Origin: Bacteroidia bacterium
GTDB lineage: Bacteria; Bacteroidota; Bacteroidia; Bacteroidales; Dysgonomonadaceae
Direction: 5' to 3'
Length of the DNA stretch: 25,139 nt
Assembly (NCBI GenBank): GCA_025999435.1
Contig: BNXH01000024.1
Coordinates: forward strand, 1-25,139
Every line of letters begins with the position of its first letter. The first letter of the stretch is position 1. The notes under the pieces are model-generated. The model saw only the letters and a list, made by a program, of their open reading frames with translations, did not search any database and was not told the DNA's origin. The position numbers were made by a program, and so were the translations under genes. Of the stretch, positions 16,347 to 24,157 are shown in pieces.

Positions 16347-17185
16347 TTCAAATTCAGATACGAACCCAATAAATCTTTAAAACTTACTTTTGCATATTTC
16401 GAAGGAATAGATGTATCTACACTAAAGTCTTTATCTATTTCCAGTTTATTATACGATATATTTATATCGGCACGCTTTTTGACCACTTCTATTTTCGCCT
16501 GCATGCTTGTTGGGTAAATAAGGTTATTGTCTTTAATAAAATCCATATACGACCATTGCAGCGAAAGATTTTGTTTCTCATTATAAATCAATGTAGAAAC
16601 AATATGATCTGTCGCATCTACTGCAAAGTTGTACGACAGGCTGCCTTTTCCTTTTGTTTGTAACATATATAGATCGTTTGCAACATTCACTACAAAATTA
16701 TTATAGTCGTTATACTCAACTTCTTGTTTTCCGGGAACGAAAAGTTTATTAGTAAACAGAGCTTGTAAATTGTAAAAATTGAAATCGAGTTGTTTCAAAA
16801 ACTCCGAGTCTTTAAAATTTTCAGAAAAATACTGCTTCTTTATCCGGTCGATAATAACAATATTTTCGGGAGTCATATCCATTCGGAGAGCCTCTCCTCC
16901 GATAATCGGTATACGAAGTGATACTTGCAACACACTATCCTTTATTATCTTAAATACAGCCGGAACCTTGTTGGAGGAACTTCCCGATTTAAGTTCGATA
17001 CTCCCCTTTGATGTTATTGTCCTGAAGTTAATTTCCGACTTCAAAGCATCAGCAACCACTTCTTTATGAGTTTTTTTTGCTAACTCACCTCCTGTGGTCA
17101 AAGTCTTTTTCGATTTACATCCGCTTACCAAAAGCAAAGAAAACATGACGATTAGAACTGTAGCTATATTTTTATATTGTTTCAT
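16343..17185 (-). CDS. DUF4292 lipoprotein
   Basis: A 280-aa protein with a lipoprotein signal ending in LLLVSGC (Cys about residue 23), so it is lipid-anchored in the envelope. The rest is beta-rich with motifs typical of DUF4292 proteins of Bacteroidota (SLRIPIIGGEALRMDMTPENIVIIDR, shown in part; later SLQWSYMDF). The fold is thought to resemble LolA/LolB-type lipoprotein carriers; this is from general family knowledge, not tested here. It overlaps the TPR gene by 1 bp and the EnvC-like gene by 4 bp, implying translational coupling. Confidence 0.83.
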   Translation of the reverse strand: MKQYKNIATVLIVMFSLLLVSGCKSKKTLTTGGELAKKTHKEVVADALKSEINFRTITSKGSIELKSGSSSNKVPAVFKIIKDSVLQVSLRIPIIGGEALRMDMTPENIVIIDRIKKQYFSENFKDSEFLKQLDFNFYNLQALFTNKLFVPGKQEVEYNDYNNFVVNVANDLYMLQTKGKGSLSYNFAVDATDHIVSTLIYNEKQNLSLQWSYMDFIKDNNLIYPTSMQAKIEVVKKRADINISYNKLEIDKDFSVDTSIPSKYAKVSFKDLLGSYLNLK

Positions 17186-18960
17186 TATTTGGCAATATAG
17201 GTTTTTGTTTCAATTTTTTTATCCAGCGTTTTAGATTCGCTATCTCCTTTTTCTTTTGCTTTGATCCAATACTCCAAAGCTTTCTCCGGCTCATTGGTCT
17301 TGTATAGCACATCCCCATAATGTTCCAGCACTTCGGCGCTTAACTCTTCTTTTTTATCTTCACTGTATTTTACAGCATTTTCGATATAGATCTTAGCCAT
17401 TGTATATGCTCCCTGTTCAAATAAAACCCAGCCATAGGTATCCAGGTAAGTAGGATTGGAAGGTTCTGCTTTTACCGTCATACTACTCATCTTTTCAGCC
17501 TTATCCAGGTCTTTTCTTTCCAATGACAGATAATAACTGTAATTATTCAGTACGCCCAGGTTATTCGGCTTGTAAGATAAGGATTTATCATAGGCAACAT
17601 AGGCAGTATCCTTCTTTCCCATATGATAATATAAATCACCCATCTGTCCATAGAAATCCGACAATAGCCCTACATTTTTCCCGTCTACATATCCGACTCC
17701 CTTTTGCAGTGCATCCAAAGCGTTTGTATAATCTTTATTCAGATACTCGGACATACCCAGATAAAAATAGAATTGAGGCTGGTCGGGAATATAAGAAATG
17801 GCATCCTTACATATCTTGATAGAGAGATCTATACTATCCGGAAATGTGGTACTCAACATTTGTTCCCATCCAAATGAATTGGTCGGATTTGCATCTGCAT
17901 ATACCTGAAACTGGAAACGGGCATCGCTTAGTTTATTTTGCATCATCAGCAAATTACCATACATCAGATTAAGCTTGGGTTCCTGCGGATGCTGCAACAT
18001 GAGGGTGTCAAACAAAGCATTGGCTGTTTGAGTCCCCTGATTGTTTGTCTGCAATGTGCCTACATATTGAGCCAGAATAGCGAGCTTGGTATCTATATCC
18101 ATTTTAGGACTCACGAGCGCGGCTTTTAGCTCTGATTCTGCTGCCTCTTTATTATCTGTTTGCTCATAGTACTCTGCCATAGAAGAGATGAGATACGGAT
18201 CTTCCGGGTCAATAGTCTTTGCTTTACTATAAACAGCAAAAGCTTCGTCTTTTTTCCCTGCCTGTAAATATAAATCTCCTAATAACACATGGTATTTGAT
18301 TTCTGCCGGATATTTATCTATAAACTTTTGTATCTCAGCGTAGCCTTTTTTCTCCTGCTTCATCATGGTATAAAGCTGAAACTTTTGAAGGCTTACTTTT
18401 TCATTAAGCCCTGTTATTTGTTCCAGTCTATCGAGAGTAGAAACGGCGCTGGCAAGATCACCATCCTGCCTGTAAGCCTCAGCCAGATAAAGATAAAGAT
18501 CTGTATTGTCAGGATTTTGTTCTGTAAGCTTTTCAAACTGTTCTATGGCATCGCTGTATTGTTTAAACTCGAGACAGAGACTGGCATAGGCCATATTATA
18601 ATAAAAATTATCACTATCGTATGCCGTAGCTTTCCGGAAAAAATCCAATGCTTTATTTTTATTATCCAACAGGCTATAGTAATTACCTAATTCGAAATAA
18701 ACATTCGCGTTAGTAGAGTCGATAGCCTGACAATATTTAAGCAAATCGAAAGCCGCGTCGTATTTATTCACCGACTTAGCTTTCATCGCTTCATAAAAAT
18801 AATAGTCGAACTTCCTTCTTTCTTCTACTGTAAGTTTTTTTACAGGAAGATCAAATTCCTTATTAGTCTCTACCTGCTTACCCTTTTGCGCACAGATATG
18901 AGAACTCCCGGCAATAAGGATTATGGAAATAAAAGAAAGAATATATATCTTTTTGTACAT
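17185..18960 (-). CDS. Exported tetratricopeptide repeat protein
   Basis: A 591-aa protein with a signal peptide (YILSFISIILIAGSSHICA) followed by about a dozen TPR-like helical pairs; examples are ANVYFELGNYYSLLDNKNKA, LYLYLAEAYRQDGDLASAV and EVLEHYGDVLYKTNEPEKAL. It is probably a periplasmic or outer-membrane-associated scaffold. No catalytic motif is seen. It lies 13 bp after dut and is followed by the DUF4292 lipoprotein and EnvC-like protein, an arrangement I know from other Bacteroidota, so these three may act together in envelope assembly or division (inference). Confidence 0.85.
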   Translation of the reverse strand: MYKKIYILSFISIILIAGSSHICAQKGKQVETNKEFDLPVKKLTVEERRKFDYYFYEAMKAKSVNKYDAAFDLLKYCQAIDSTNANVYFELGNYYSLLDNKNKALDFFRKATAYDSDNFYYNMAYASLCLEFKQYSDAIEQFEKLTEQNPDNTDLYLYLAEAYRQDGDLASAVSTLDRLEQITGLNEKVSLQKFQLYTMMKQEKKGYAEIQKFIDKYPAEIKYHVLLGDLYLQAGKKDEAFAVYSKAKTIDPEDPYLISSMAEYYEQTDNKEAAESELKAALVSPKMDIDTKLAILAQYVGTLQTNNQGTQTANALFDTLMLQHPQEPKLNLMYGNLLMMQNKLSDARFQFQVYADANPTNSFGWEQMLSTTFPDSIDLSIKICKDAISYIPDQPQFYFYLGMSEYLNKDYTNALDALQKGVGYVDGKNVGLLSDFYGQMGDLYYHMGKKDTAYVAYDKSLSYKPNNLGVLNNYSYYLSLERKDLDKAEKMSSMTVKAEPSNPTYLDTYGWVLFEQGAYTMAKIYIENAVKYSEDKKEELSAEVLEHYGDVLYKTNEPEKALEYWIKAKEKGDSESKTLDKKIETKTYIAK

Positions 18961-18973
18961 ATACCTGTTTTAA

Positions 18974-19408
18974 TTACTGCTTTCCGGTGTGCCCAAACCC
19001 TCCGGCTCCACGTTCTGTGTCATTGATAGAATCCGCTTCTTCCCATTCCACTTGGGCATGCTCTGCTATAACCATCTGGCAAATGCGTTCACCATCGTTT
19101 ATAACAAAGTTTTCATTTGATAAGTTGACCAGGATCACCCGTATTTCGCCTCTGTAATCGGCATCTATCGTTCCGGGCGAGTTCAACACCGTCAAGCCAT
19201 GCTTCAGGGCAAGGCCGCTTCTCGGACGTATCTGAGCTTCGTATCCCTGAGGAAGTTCAATATATAATCCTGTAGGTACTAAGGTACGTTCCAAAGGCGC
19301 AAGCGTTATTGGCTTATCGATGTTTGCCCGAAGGTCTACCCCGGCCGAAAATGGTGTTGCATACTCAGGGAGTGGGTGATGAGATTTATTTATGATTTTT
19401 ACTTTCAT
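18974..19408 (-). CDS. dut: dUTP diphosphatase
   Basis: A 144-aa trimeric-type dUTPase. It hydrolyses dUTP to dUMP and pyrophosphate, keeping uracil out of DNA and supplying thymidylate synthesis. All five family motifs are present in order: [31 protein letters not shown] with the catalytic Asp, RICQMVIA, and the flexible C-terminal [10 protein letters not shown] that closes over the substrate. It is the first gene of a minus-strand operon and is divergent from ribH across 153 bp. Confidence 0.95.
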   Translation of the reverse strand: MKVKIINKSHHPLPEYATPFSAGVDLRANIDKPITLAPLERTLVPTGLYIELPQGYEAQIRPRSGLALKHGLTVLNSPGTIDADYRGEIRVILVNLSNENFVINDGERICQMVIAEHAQVEWEEADSINDTERGAGGFGHTGKQ

Positions 19409-19508
19409 TGTTCAATTGGTAATTATTGTTTGCGAAATTACTTAAATCTTTGCAATCTACTTTGCAAATTGATAAAAATTAAGAAATTAAGCTCAATATT
19501 AGGCAGTG

Positions 19509-19539
19509 TTTGAAAAATGCAAGTAATTCAATATCTTTG
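19509..19539 (+). promoter_or_regulatory. Promoter of ribH
   Basis: TTTG at 19509-19512, a 19-nt spacer, and TATCTTTG at 19532-19539 match the Bacteroidota -33/-7 consensus exactly. The predicted start of transcription is some 15 nt before the ATG. No FMN riboswitch fits in this short leader. Confidence 0.75.
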
Positions 19540-19561
19540 TGACTCAAAAAAAAGAAAATAA

Positions 19562-20059
19562 ATGGCAACAGCTTATCACAATTTATCTTCATACAACCCT
19601 GATTCTGTTCCTGATGGAGAAAATATGAAAATAGGGATTGTAGTGTCGGAATGGAACGAAAAAATTACAGGAGCAATGCTCGATGGTGCATACAAGACAT
19701 TAGTCAAGCATGGAGTGAAAGAGGAAAATATCCTTATAGATTTTGTTCCCGGAAGTTTTGAATTGATTTTTGGGGCAAAACATCTCGTAGAAAATTCAAG
19801 TATTGATGCAATCATTACTATCGGTTGCGTTGTAAGGGGCGATACCCCTCATTTCGATTATGTATGCGGTGGTGTTACGCAAGGTATTGCAGATATGAAC
19901 ATACGATATGATATCCCATTCATTTTCGGGCTATTAACTACCGACACCATGCAACAAGCTGCTGACCGTGCCGGAGGCATACATGGTAACAAAGGCGATG
20001 AATGTGCAATTACCGCTCTAAAAATGGTAGATTTTTACCGTAGAAATTTGGCGGAATAA
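19562..20059 (+). CDS. ribH: 6,7-dimethyl-8-ribityllumazine synthase
   Basis: A 165-aa lumazine synthase. It condenses 5-amino-6-ribitylaminouracil with dihydroxybutanone phosphate, the penultimate step of riboflavin synthesis, in the cytoplasm. Family signatures are [30 protein letters not shown], and [17 protein letters not shown] with the catalytic His. [20 protein letters not shown] follows. The gene stands alone, away from other rib genes. Its 3' end contains the -33 box of the following tRNA promoter. Confidence 0.95.
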   Translation: MATAYHNLSSYNPDSVPDGENMKIGIVVSEWNEKITGAMLDGAYKTLVKHGVKEENILIDFVPGSFELIFGAKHLVENSSIDAIITIGCVVRGDTPHFDYVCGGVTQGIADMNIRYDIPFIFGLLTTDTMQQAADRAGGIHGNKGDECAITALKMVDFYRRNLAE

Positions 20060-20077
20060 AAAAAAGTGTTACTTTTG
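20047..20077 (+). promoter_or_regulatory. Promoter of the tRNA-Tyr/tRNA-Gly unit
   Basis: TTTG at 20047-20050 inside the last codons of ribH, a 19-nt spacer, then TACTTTTG at 20070-20077. Transcription would begin about 10 nt before tRNA-Tyr. The spacing is identical to that of the ribH promoter. Confidence 0.7.
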
Positions 20078-20095
20078 CATTCGCTAAAGATAAAG

Positions 20096-20178
20096 GGGCA
20101 GTTACCAAAGTGGCCAACTGGGGCTGACTGTAACTCAGCTGACTTACGTCTTCGGAGGTTCGAATCCTTCACTGCCCA
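20096..20178 (+). tRNA. tRNA-Tyr (GUA)
   Basis: An 83-nt class II tRNA. The acceptor arm GGGCAGT pairs with ACTGCCC (20171-20177), with discriminator A. The anticodon stem GCTGA/TCAGC holds the loop CTGTAAC, giving GUA. The long variable arm and the GGTTCGAATCC T-arm are present. No CCA is encoded. Confidence 0.95.
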
Positions 20179-20188
20179 CTCATACTTT

Positions 20189-20261
20189 GCGGAAGTAGCT
20201 CAGTTGATAGAGCATTAGCCTTCCAAGCTGAGGGTCGCGGGTTTGAGCCCCGTCTTCCGCT
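20189..20261 (+). tRNA. tRNA-Gly (UCC)
   Basis: A 73-nt tRNA. Acceptor GCGGAAG pairs with CTTCCGC (20254-20260), discriminator T. Anticodon stem TTAGC/GCTGA holds the loop CTTCCAA, giving UCC. It is 10 nt after tRNA-Tyr and is followed by a terminator and then an integrase, so its 3' end is a likely attachment site. Confidence 0.95.
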
Positions 20262-20270
20262 CTGATGAAG

Positions 20271-20302
20271 AGACACTTACAGAAATGTGAGTGTCTTTTT
20301 TT
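20271..20302 (+). terminator. Terminator of the tRNA unit
   Basis: AGACACTTACA, GAAA loop, TGTGAGTGTCT: an 11-bp stem with one G-U pair, followed by six T. It separates the tRNA transcript from the integrase. Confidence 0.9.
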
Positions 20303-20332
20303 ATGTCTTAAAGTGGGGTATTTTGATAGCTG

Positions 20333-20368
20333 ATGTTAGCAGAGATGTTAGCAAGAACGTTAGCAACA
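20333..20368 (+). repeat. Three 12-bp direct repeats before the integrase
   Basis: ATGTTAGCAGAG, ATGTTAGCAAGA and ACGTTAGCAACA follow each other without gap. They lie between the tRNA terminator and the integrase start, where arm-type integrase or excisionase sites would be expected. Being four codons long they also keep an open frame (MLAE MLAR TLAT), so an extended integrase N-terminus is the alternative. Confidence 0.6.
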
Positions 20369-20377
20369 ATCAGTGTT

Positions 20378-21592
20378 ATGAACATTACAGTTAGCGTTGT
20401 ATGTTACAAGTACAGACCTCAAAAAGATGGCAGACATCCCCTTATGTTACGAGTTAGCAAGGATGGAAAACGAAGTTATCAAAGTCTTGGTATATCAGTT
20501 AACCTTGAAGACTGGGACTTTAAGAAGAATGAGCCCAAGTTATCTTGCCCAGACAGAGAGTATATTCAGAAGATAATCATTGACAAAAAGGCTGAATATC
20601 AAACTCAAATCTTGGAGTTCAAAACCTCTCATAAGAACTTCACAGCATCTACTTTGATACAGGCAACAGAAAGAACTACTATCGTAAAAACAGTGGATAT
20701 GTTCTACAAGGAACTGATAGCCTACTATCGAGGTATTGGTAAAGTAGGAAACTCAAACATCTATCGAGATTCCTACAATTCAATCAAGACATTTAAGAAG
20801 ACAGACAAATTAGACTTCCACTTTTCAGAAATTGACCTTGTATGGCTCAACGAATATGAAAAGTTCCTGATTAGTTGCAGCAAAGCCGAGACTACAATGA
20901 GCTTGTTGTTTAGAACCCTAAGAAGTGCATTTAATAAGGCTATAGAGCAAAACTTAGTCCGAAGTGAAGACTACCCTTTCAAAGGCTTTAAGATGTCCAA
21001 ATTCAATCTTAAAACGAAGAAGAGAGCCATAAGTAAAGAAGAAGTCAGAAAGATACTGGAAGTGGACTTATCTGATGAAAAAGAGTTGATCCAACTAAGT
21101 AGAGATGTGTTTATTTTCAGTTATCTGCAAGGTGGTATAAGTTTTACTGATATTGCCAGTCTAACAGCAGAAAATATAATCAATGGGAGATTAGAATATT
21201 CACGCAAGAAGACTAATACAATGATAAATGTTCCCCTGCAAAAGGAATCTATCAGACTGATACATAAATACTCTGATGAAAAGAGAGGGTATCTGTTCCC
21301 CATTCTAAATAAGCAGAGCCATAAGACTCCTATACAGAAGTATAGCCGTATTCAGAAGAAGATAAAACAAATAAACTACTCTCTTAAGAAGATAGCTGGG
21401 AAGGTTGGTATTGAAATTAAGCTGACAACCTATGTTGCTAGACATAGCTATGCCACAGTGCTTAAACGGTCAGGAGTTTCAACTTCTATTATTAGTGAAT
21501 CTTTGGGGCATAGTTCAGAAAAGGTTACGCAAATCTACTTAGACAATTTTAAGAATGAGCAGATTGATAAAGCAATGGAGAATTTATTGTAG
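20378..21592 (+). CDS. Tyrosine recombinase (integrase)
   Basis: I use the start MNITVSVVCYKYRP (404 aa), because the 15 residues before it are encoded by 12-bp repeats. The order is an arm-binding N-terminus (to about 90), a SAM-like core-binding domain (about 100-200) and a catalytic domain (about 210-404). The C-terminus has YVARHSYAT (second Arg and His), LGHSSEKVTQIY (His and the nucleophile Tyr about 18 residues from the end). At the first Arg position the sequence is LQGGISFTDIASL, with no Arg in the usual place, as in IntDOT of CTnDOT, which has Ser there. It inserts and excises the element, probably at tRNA-Gly (inference). Confidence 0.9.
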   Translation: MNITVSVVCYKYRPQKDGRHPLMLRVSKDGKRSYQSLGISVNLEDWDFKKNEPKLSCPDREYIQKIIIDKKAEYQTQILEFKTSHKNFTASTLIQATERTTIVKTVDMFYKELIAYYRGIGKVGNSNIYRDSYNSIKTFKKTDKLDFHFSEIDLVWLNEYEKFLISCSKAETTMSLLFRTLRSAFNKAIEQNLVRSEDYPFKGFKMSKFNLKTKKRAISKEEVRKILEVDLSDEKELIQLSRDVFIFSYLQGGISFTDIASLTAENIINGRLEYSRKKTNTMINVPLQKESIRLIHKYSDEKRGYLFPILNKQSHKTPIQKYSRIQKKIKQINYSLKKIAGKVGIEIKLTTYVARHSYATVLKRSGVSTSIISESLGHSSEKVTQIYLDNFKNEQIDKAMENLL

Positions 21593-21602
21593 AGTCAAAG
21601 CA

Positions 21603-21628
21603 CAGAGGGGCAATTTTAAGCCCCTCTG
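21603..21628. terminator. Hairpin between convergent integrase and antirepressor
   Basis: CAGAGGGGC, 8-nt loop, GCCCCTCTG: a perfect 9-bp GC-rich stem between two converging genes. T-runs on both sides are short, so termination in both directions is likely but not certain. Confidence 0.75.
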
Positions 21629-21640
21629 GAATTTTGAAGA

Positions 21641-22369
21641 TTACAACAGATTATTTTCCTTAAGCTTTCCTTCCAACCATTTCAAACCTTTGCCTGTAAT
21701 ATATATTTTAGATTCGTAAACCATTAATCCACCTATAGATATTTCAACTGCATCAAGTTTGAAATATCCGCTGTCAATATATTTCTGATAAGGTTCATTT
21801 TTATATTTCATCAAAATATCCATCTCCCGAAGATGTTGGAACAAAGTATTTCTACCATAAGATAATTTAAGAATCTTTGCAGTTTCACCAATATCAAATA
21901 CCTTATCAGAGTAATTAGCAATTCTTTCAGCAAATTCAACTTTAGGTTGCATTTCGACTATTTTTGCTCTTTCAGTTTTTAATGCTTGAGCAATTTCAAT
22001 AATCAAATCAGGATTAGTTATTAATTCCTCTGTCTTTTCAGGAGTTAAATAAGCGCCATGTCTACGGATAGATGGTAGGACTTCCTCAACTATCCAATCT
22101 TGAAATTTTTCTGCAATTGGCTTTCTTGATTGTAGTATTAATCTATAAAAGTTTGGCTCATTGATAATTATAATTTGTTGAGTCCCGCCTTTTGTAAGGA
22201 GTGGAATAGTATTCCACCCCTTTGGGTTTAGTCTTTCTTTAACTTTATTTGTTTGTAAATCAAGAATTTTACAAACATCAGTCAAAATAAACCAAACTTC
22301 TCCATTTTCTCTTACTAATATTCTGACTTCTCCGAAATCAGGATGTTTAAAAATTGGTCTTTTTTCCAT
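21641..22369 (-). CDS. Phage antirepressor (Bro-N + KilAC/ANT)
   Basis: I choose the start MEKRPIFKHPDFGEV (242 aa); a longer reading to 22432 adds 21 residues without domain support. Residues 1-100 form a Bro-N domain (GEVWFILTDVCKILDL, INEPNFYRLILQSRKP, WIVEEVLPSIRRHGAYL). Residues about 140-242 form the KilAC/ANT domain (IGETAKILKLSYGRNTLFQ, REMDILMKYKNEPYQKYID, IYITGKGLKWL). Such proteins bind phage repressors and trigger induction. It follows the polymerase-like gene by 86 bp on the same strand. It marks the element as phage-related or as one that interacts with phages. Confidence 0.88.
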   Translation of the reverse strand: MEKRPIFKHPDFGEVRILVRENGEVWFILTDVCKILDLQTNKVKERLNPKGWNTIPLLTKGGTQQIIIINEPNFYRLILQSRKPIAEKFQDWIVEEVLPSIRRHGAYLTPEKTEELITNPDLIIEIAQALKTERAKIVEMQPKVEFAERIANYSDKVFDIGETAKILKLSYGRNTLFQHLREMDILMKYKNEPYQKYIDSGYFKLDAVEISIGGLMVYESKIYITGKGLKWLEGKLKENNLL

Positions 22370-22455
22370 AATATTCAAATTTTTGAGGTTTAATATTCCA
22401 ATACTAGTACTTGATTTTCTTCTTAGTTTCATTATTATTTTGAATTATTATTAAT

Positions 22456-23913
22456 TTATTCCCAAGATTCTATTTTTATCATAGGCTCACAGCCAATAGC
22501 ATCCCTTATTACATCACGCATAATTTGAAGGATAAAATCAACATGTTCTTCTGTGGTAATGATGCTGTCATGTATAGTGAACAGAGGTATATCAGGATTT
22601 TCTTCTCCGATAATTCTACATACCCCATGAAGGATTAACTGGGCTTCAAGATATTGCAAAGAACAGGCTAAGGCATTATGTGTCCTTCTTCCCTGTTTGG
22701 CAAGCCTGAATACATTGTAGACAGACCCATAGTAGTTGAAGAAATACCCTAATCCATCTCTTCTCTCACTGAATGGAGAATTATTTGGACTAAAAAGAAT
22801 CTCAAACAAAGCCATTTTCCCTGACTTTCTGGGATTATACGAATCTATATAAGACTGAGGAGCACCTTCTGGAATATATCCGTATTTACCAGTCAGCAAA
22901 GCAAAATCTTCATAGATAGTCCCTTTTACCACCGAATTTTTATAATCAAGGGCTTCTGGGGAATTAGTAGCCTGCCTTATAAAATCTTCTAACATAATGG
23001 TAGAGGGGGATTTTATTACATTCCCATTCCTGTCTGTTATGTTCTTATATCTACCATTATAGATAGATAGTATATCCTGCATTCTGTTCTTCTCATACAG
23101 GTCTATATCTAGTAATGTCAGGGATAAGAAAGGCTGAGAGTTCTTGAGGTCTAAACTGACTAACTTTTTTCCTGCATAGCTGATACAAGGTCTAACCTCT
23201 GTTTTAAGTCGGGTTAAAGGTGAGTGAAATCTACCCGAAGTCCTGTCTATGGATAAAGTGTATTCCCTATTCGATATTTTATCTACACTTATCTTACGGA
23301 TATTGTATTTTCTCTTAGCATAATCCTTTGTTTCAGGATTTTCAAGTTCTTTATCCCTTATATCAAGTAATATGGCGTCAGCCCTATCTTTATCTATCTG
23401 TAAATTTTCATTAAACCATTTTGTTAAATAAGGCACAGCATCTAAAGGGATTTCAGGTAAATAAGAATCTTTATCTTTAGGATGGCTTCTTAAAACAATA
23501 CTCTTAATTAAAGTATATCTTGTAATTACCACAGGAACAGTATTGCTATCACTATATTCTTGTGTAAATCTAAACCAATAGGATTTACCACCGTCATGTG
23601 AATATTTACCATCAGTTTCAAGTATGCCATTTTCAATAAGATAATTAAGATATAGTTTATAGTCATGAATCTTACCCTGTAATATAGTTGCATATACAGG
23701 AACAAACCCTTTATTCCTTTCAAAGTCAAAGTCATTCAAATGTTCAGGAATAGAGTACATCAATGAAATGATGTATAAGAACTTATCCCGATGATAGTTG
23801 AAAACAGGAGGATTATTCAATAGTATTTTATCAATATCCAAATTCCTAGGTATATACACTGTTAATGATTCTGGCACATTGCTTTTCTGTGATTTATTTA
23901 CTTCTTTTTCCAT
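22456..23913 (-). CDS. Putative family A/T7-like polymerase of the mobile element
   Basis: A 485-aa protein that would usually be called hypothetical. The C-terminal half has palm-like motifs in the order of family A DNA polymerases and T7-type RNA polymerases. Motif A: LVSLDLKNSQPFLSL (251-265, Asp255). Motif B-like: RKSGKMALFEILFS (362-375, Lys366). A helix comparable to the 'NxPxQGxAAD' segment: HNALACSLQYLEAQL (412-426). Motif C: FTIHDSIITTEE (445-456, His448, Asp449); T7 RNA polymerase also has HDS here, Pol I has HDE. Residues about 40-120 (LYLNYLIENGILETDGKYS) may form a winged helix. No exonuclease domain is visible. Replication or transcription of the element is the likely role. Motif residues are seen; activity is inferred. 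The next gene, 86 bp downstream, is the antirepressor. Confidence 0.55.
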   Translation of the reverse strand: MEKEVNKSQKSNVPESLTVYIPRNLDIDKILLNNPPVFNYHRDKFLYIISLMYSIPEHLNDFDFERNKGFVPVYATILQGKIHDYKLYLNYLIENGILETDGKYSHDGGKSYWFRFTQEYSDSNTVPVVITRYTLIKSIVLRSHPKDKDSYLPEIPLDAVPYLTKWFNENLQIDKDRADAILLDIRDKELENPETKDYAKRKYNIRKISVDKISNREYTLSIDRTSGRFHSPLTRLKTEVRPCISYAGKKLVSLDLKNSQPFLSLTLLDIDLYEKNRMQDILSIYNGRYKNITDRNGNVIKSPSTIMLEDFIRQATNSPEALDYKNSVVKGTIYEDFALLTGKYGYIPEGAPQSYIDSYNPRKSGKMALFEILFSPNNSPFSERRDGLGYFFNYYGSVYNVFRLAKQGRRTHNALACSLQYLEAQLILHGVCRIIGEENPDIPLFTIHDSIITTEEHVDFILQIMRDVIRDAIGCEPMIKIESWE

Positions 23914-23944
23914 TTTACCTTTTTTTAAAATTTCCGAAAGATAA

Positions 23945-23967
23945 TCAGGTATTTAGACACCACCTGA
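23945..23967. promoter_or_regulatory. Dyad operator candidate before the polymerase-like gene
   Basis: TCAGGT (23945-23950) and ACCTGA (23962-23967) are inverse arms with an 11-nt spacer. Just downstream on the minus strand is TATCTTTC (23943-23936), one base off the TAnnTTTG box and about 23 nt before the ATG. A repressor bound at the dyad would cover the promoter; this could be the target that the antirepressor relieves. Confidence 0.45.
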
Positions 23968-23969
23968 AA

Positions 23970-24107
23970 AGCCCTGTACATGGTAAAGGGTTTTCTCCTG
24001 TATAACTTATTGATATTGGAATTTGGGTAGAATAGTTATTAAAAAGATTGTGGGTATATATTTTATATACAACTGGATTACAGGTATAAAAAGAAAAACC
24101 CTTTACC
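23970..24107. repeat. Structured intergenic region, possible origin
   Basis: GGTAAAGGGTTTT (23982-23994) is exactly inverted at 24095-24107, and AGCCCT precedes both copies on their respective strands, so a diverged hairpin appears to have been copied in inverse about 100 bp apart. Between them GTATATA-TTT-TATATAC (24054-24070) is a perfect AT-rich hairpin. AT-rich dyads flanked by inverted repeats next to a replication-type gene could mark an origin. This is inference; the symmetries themselves are seen. Confidence 0.45.
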
Positions 24108-24126
24108 TCAAGAGTGAGATAAAGGG
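24095..24126 (-). terminator. Terminator of the 316-aa-type gene
   Basis: On the minus strand CCCTTTATCTCA, 4-nt loop, TGAGGTAAAGGG forms a 12-bp stem with one mismatch, followed by TTTTTCTTTTT. It lies about 30 bp after the stop of the gene at 24158 and separates it from the polymerase-like gene. Confidence 0.85.
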
Positions 24127-24157
24127 CTGTTAGGTATAATATTTAACAAAAATGCAG

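Noticed and set aside
19409..19561. FMN riboswitch before ribH
   Set aside because: The gap is 153 bp and the promoter lies only about 23 bp before the ATG, leaving no room for the aptamer.
22370..22432. Longer N-terminus for the antirepressor
   Set aside because: The extra 21 residues do not fit the Bro-N domain, which begins properly at the chosen ATG.
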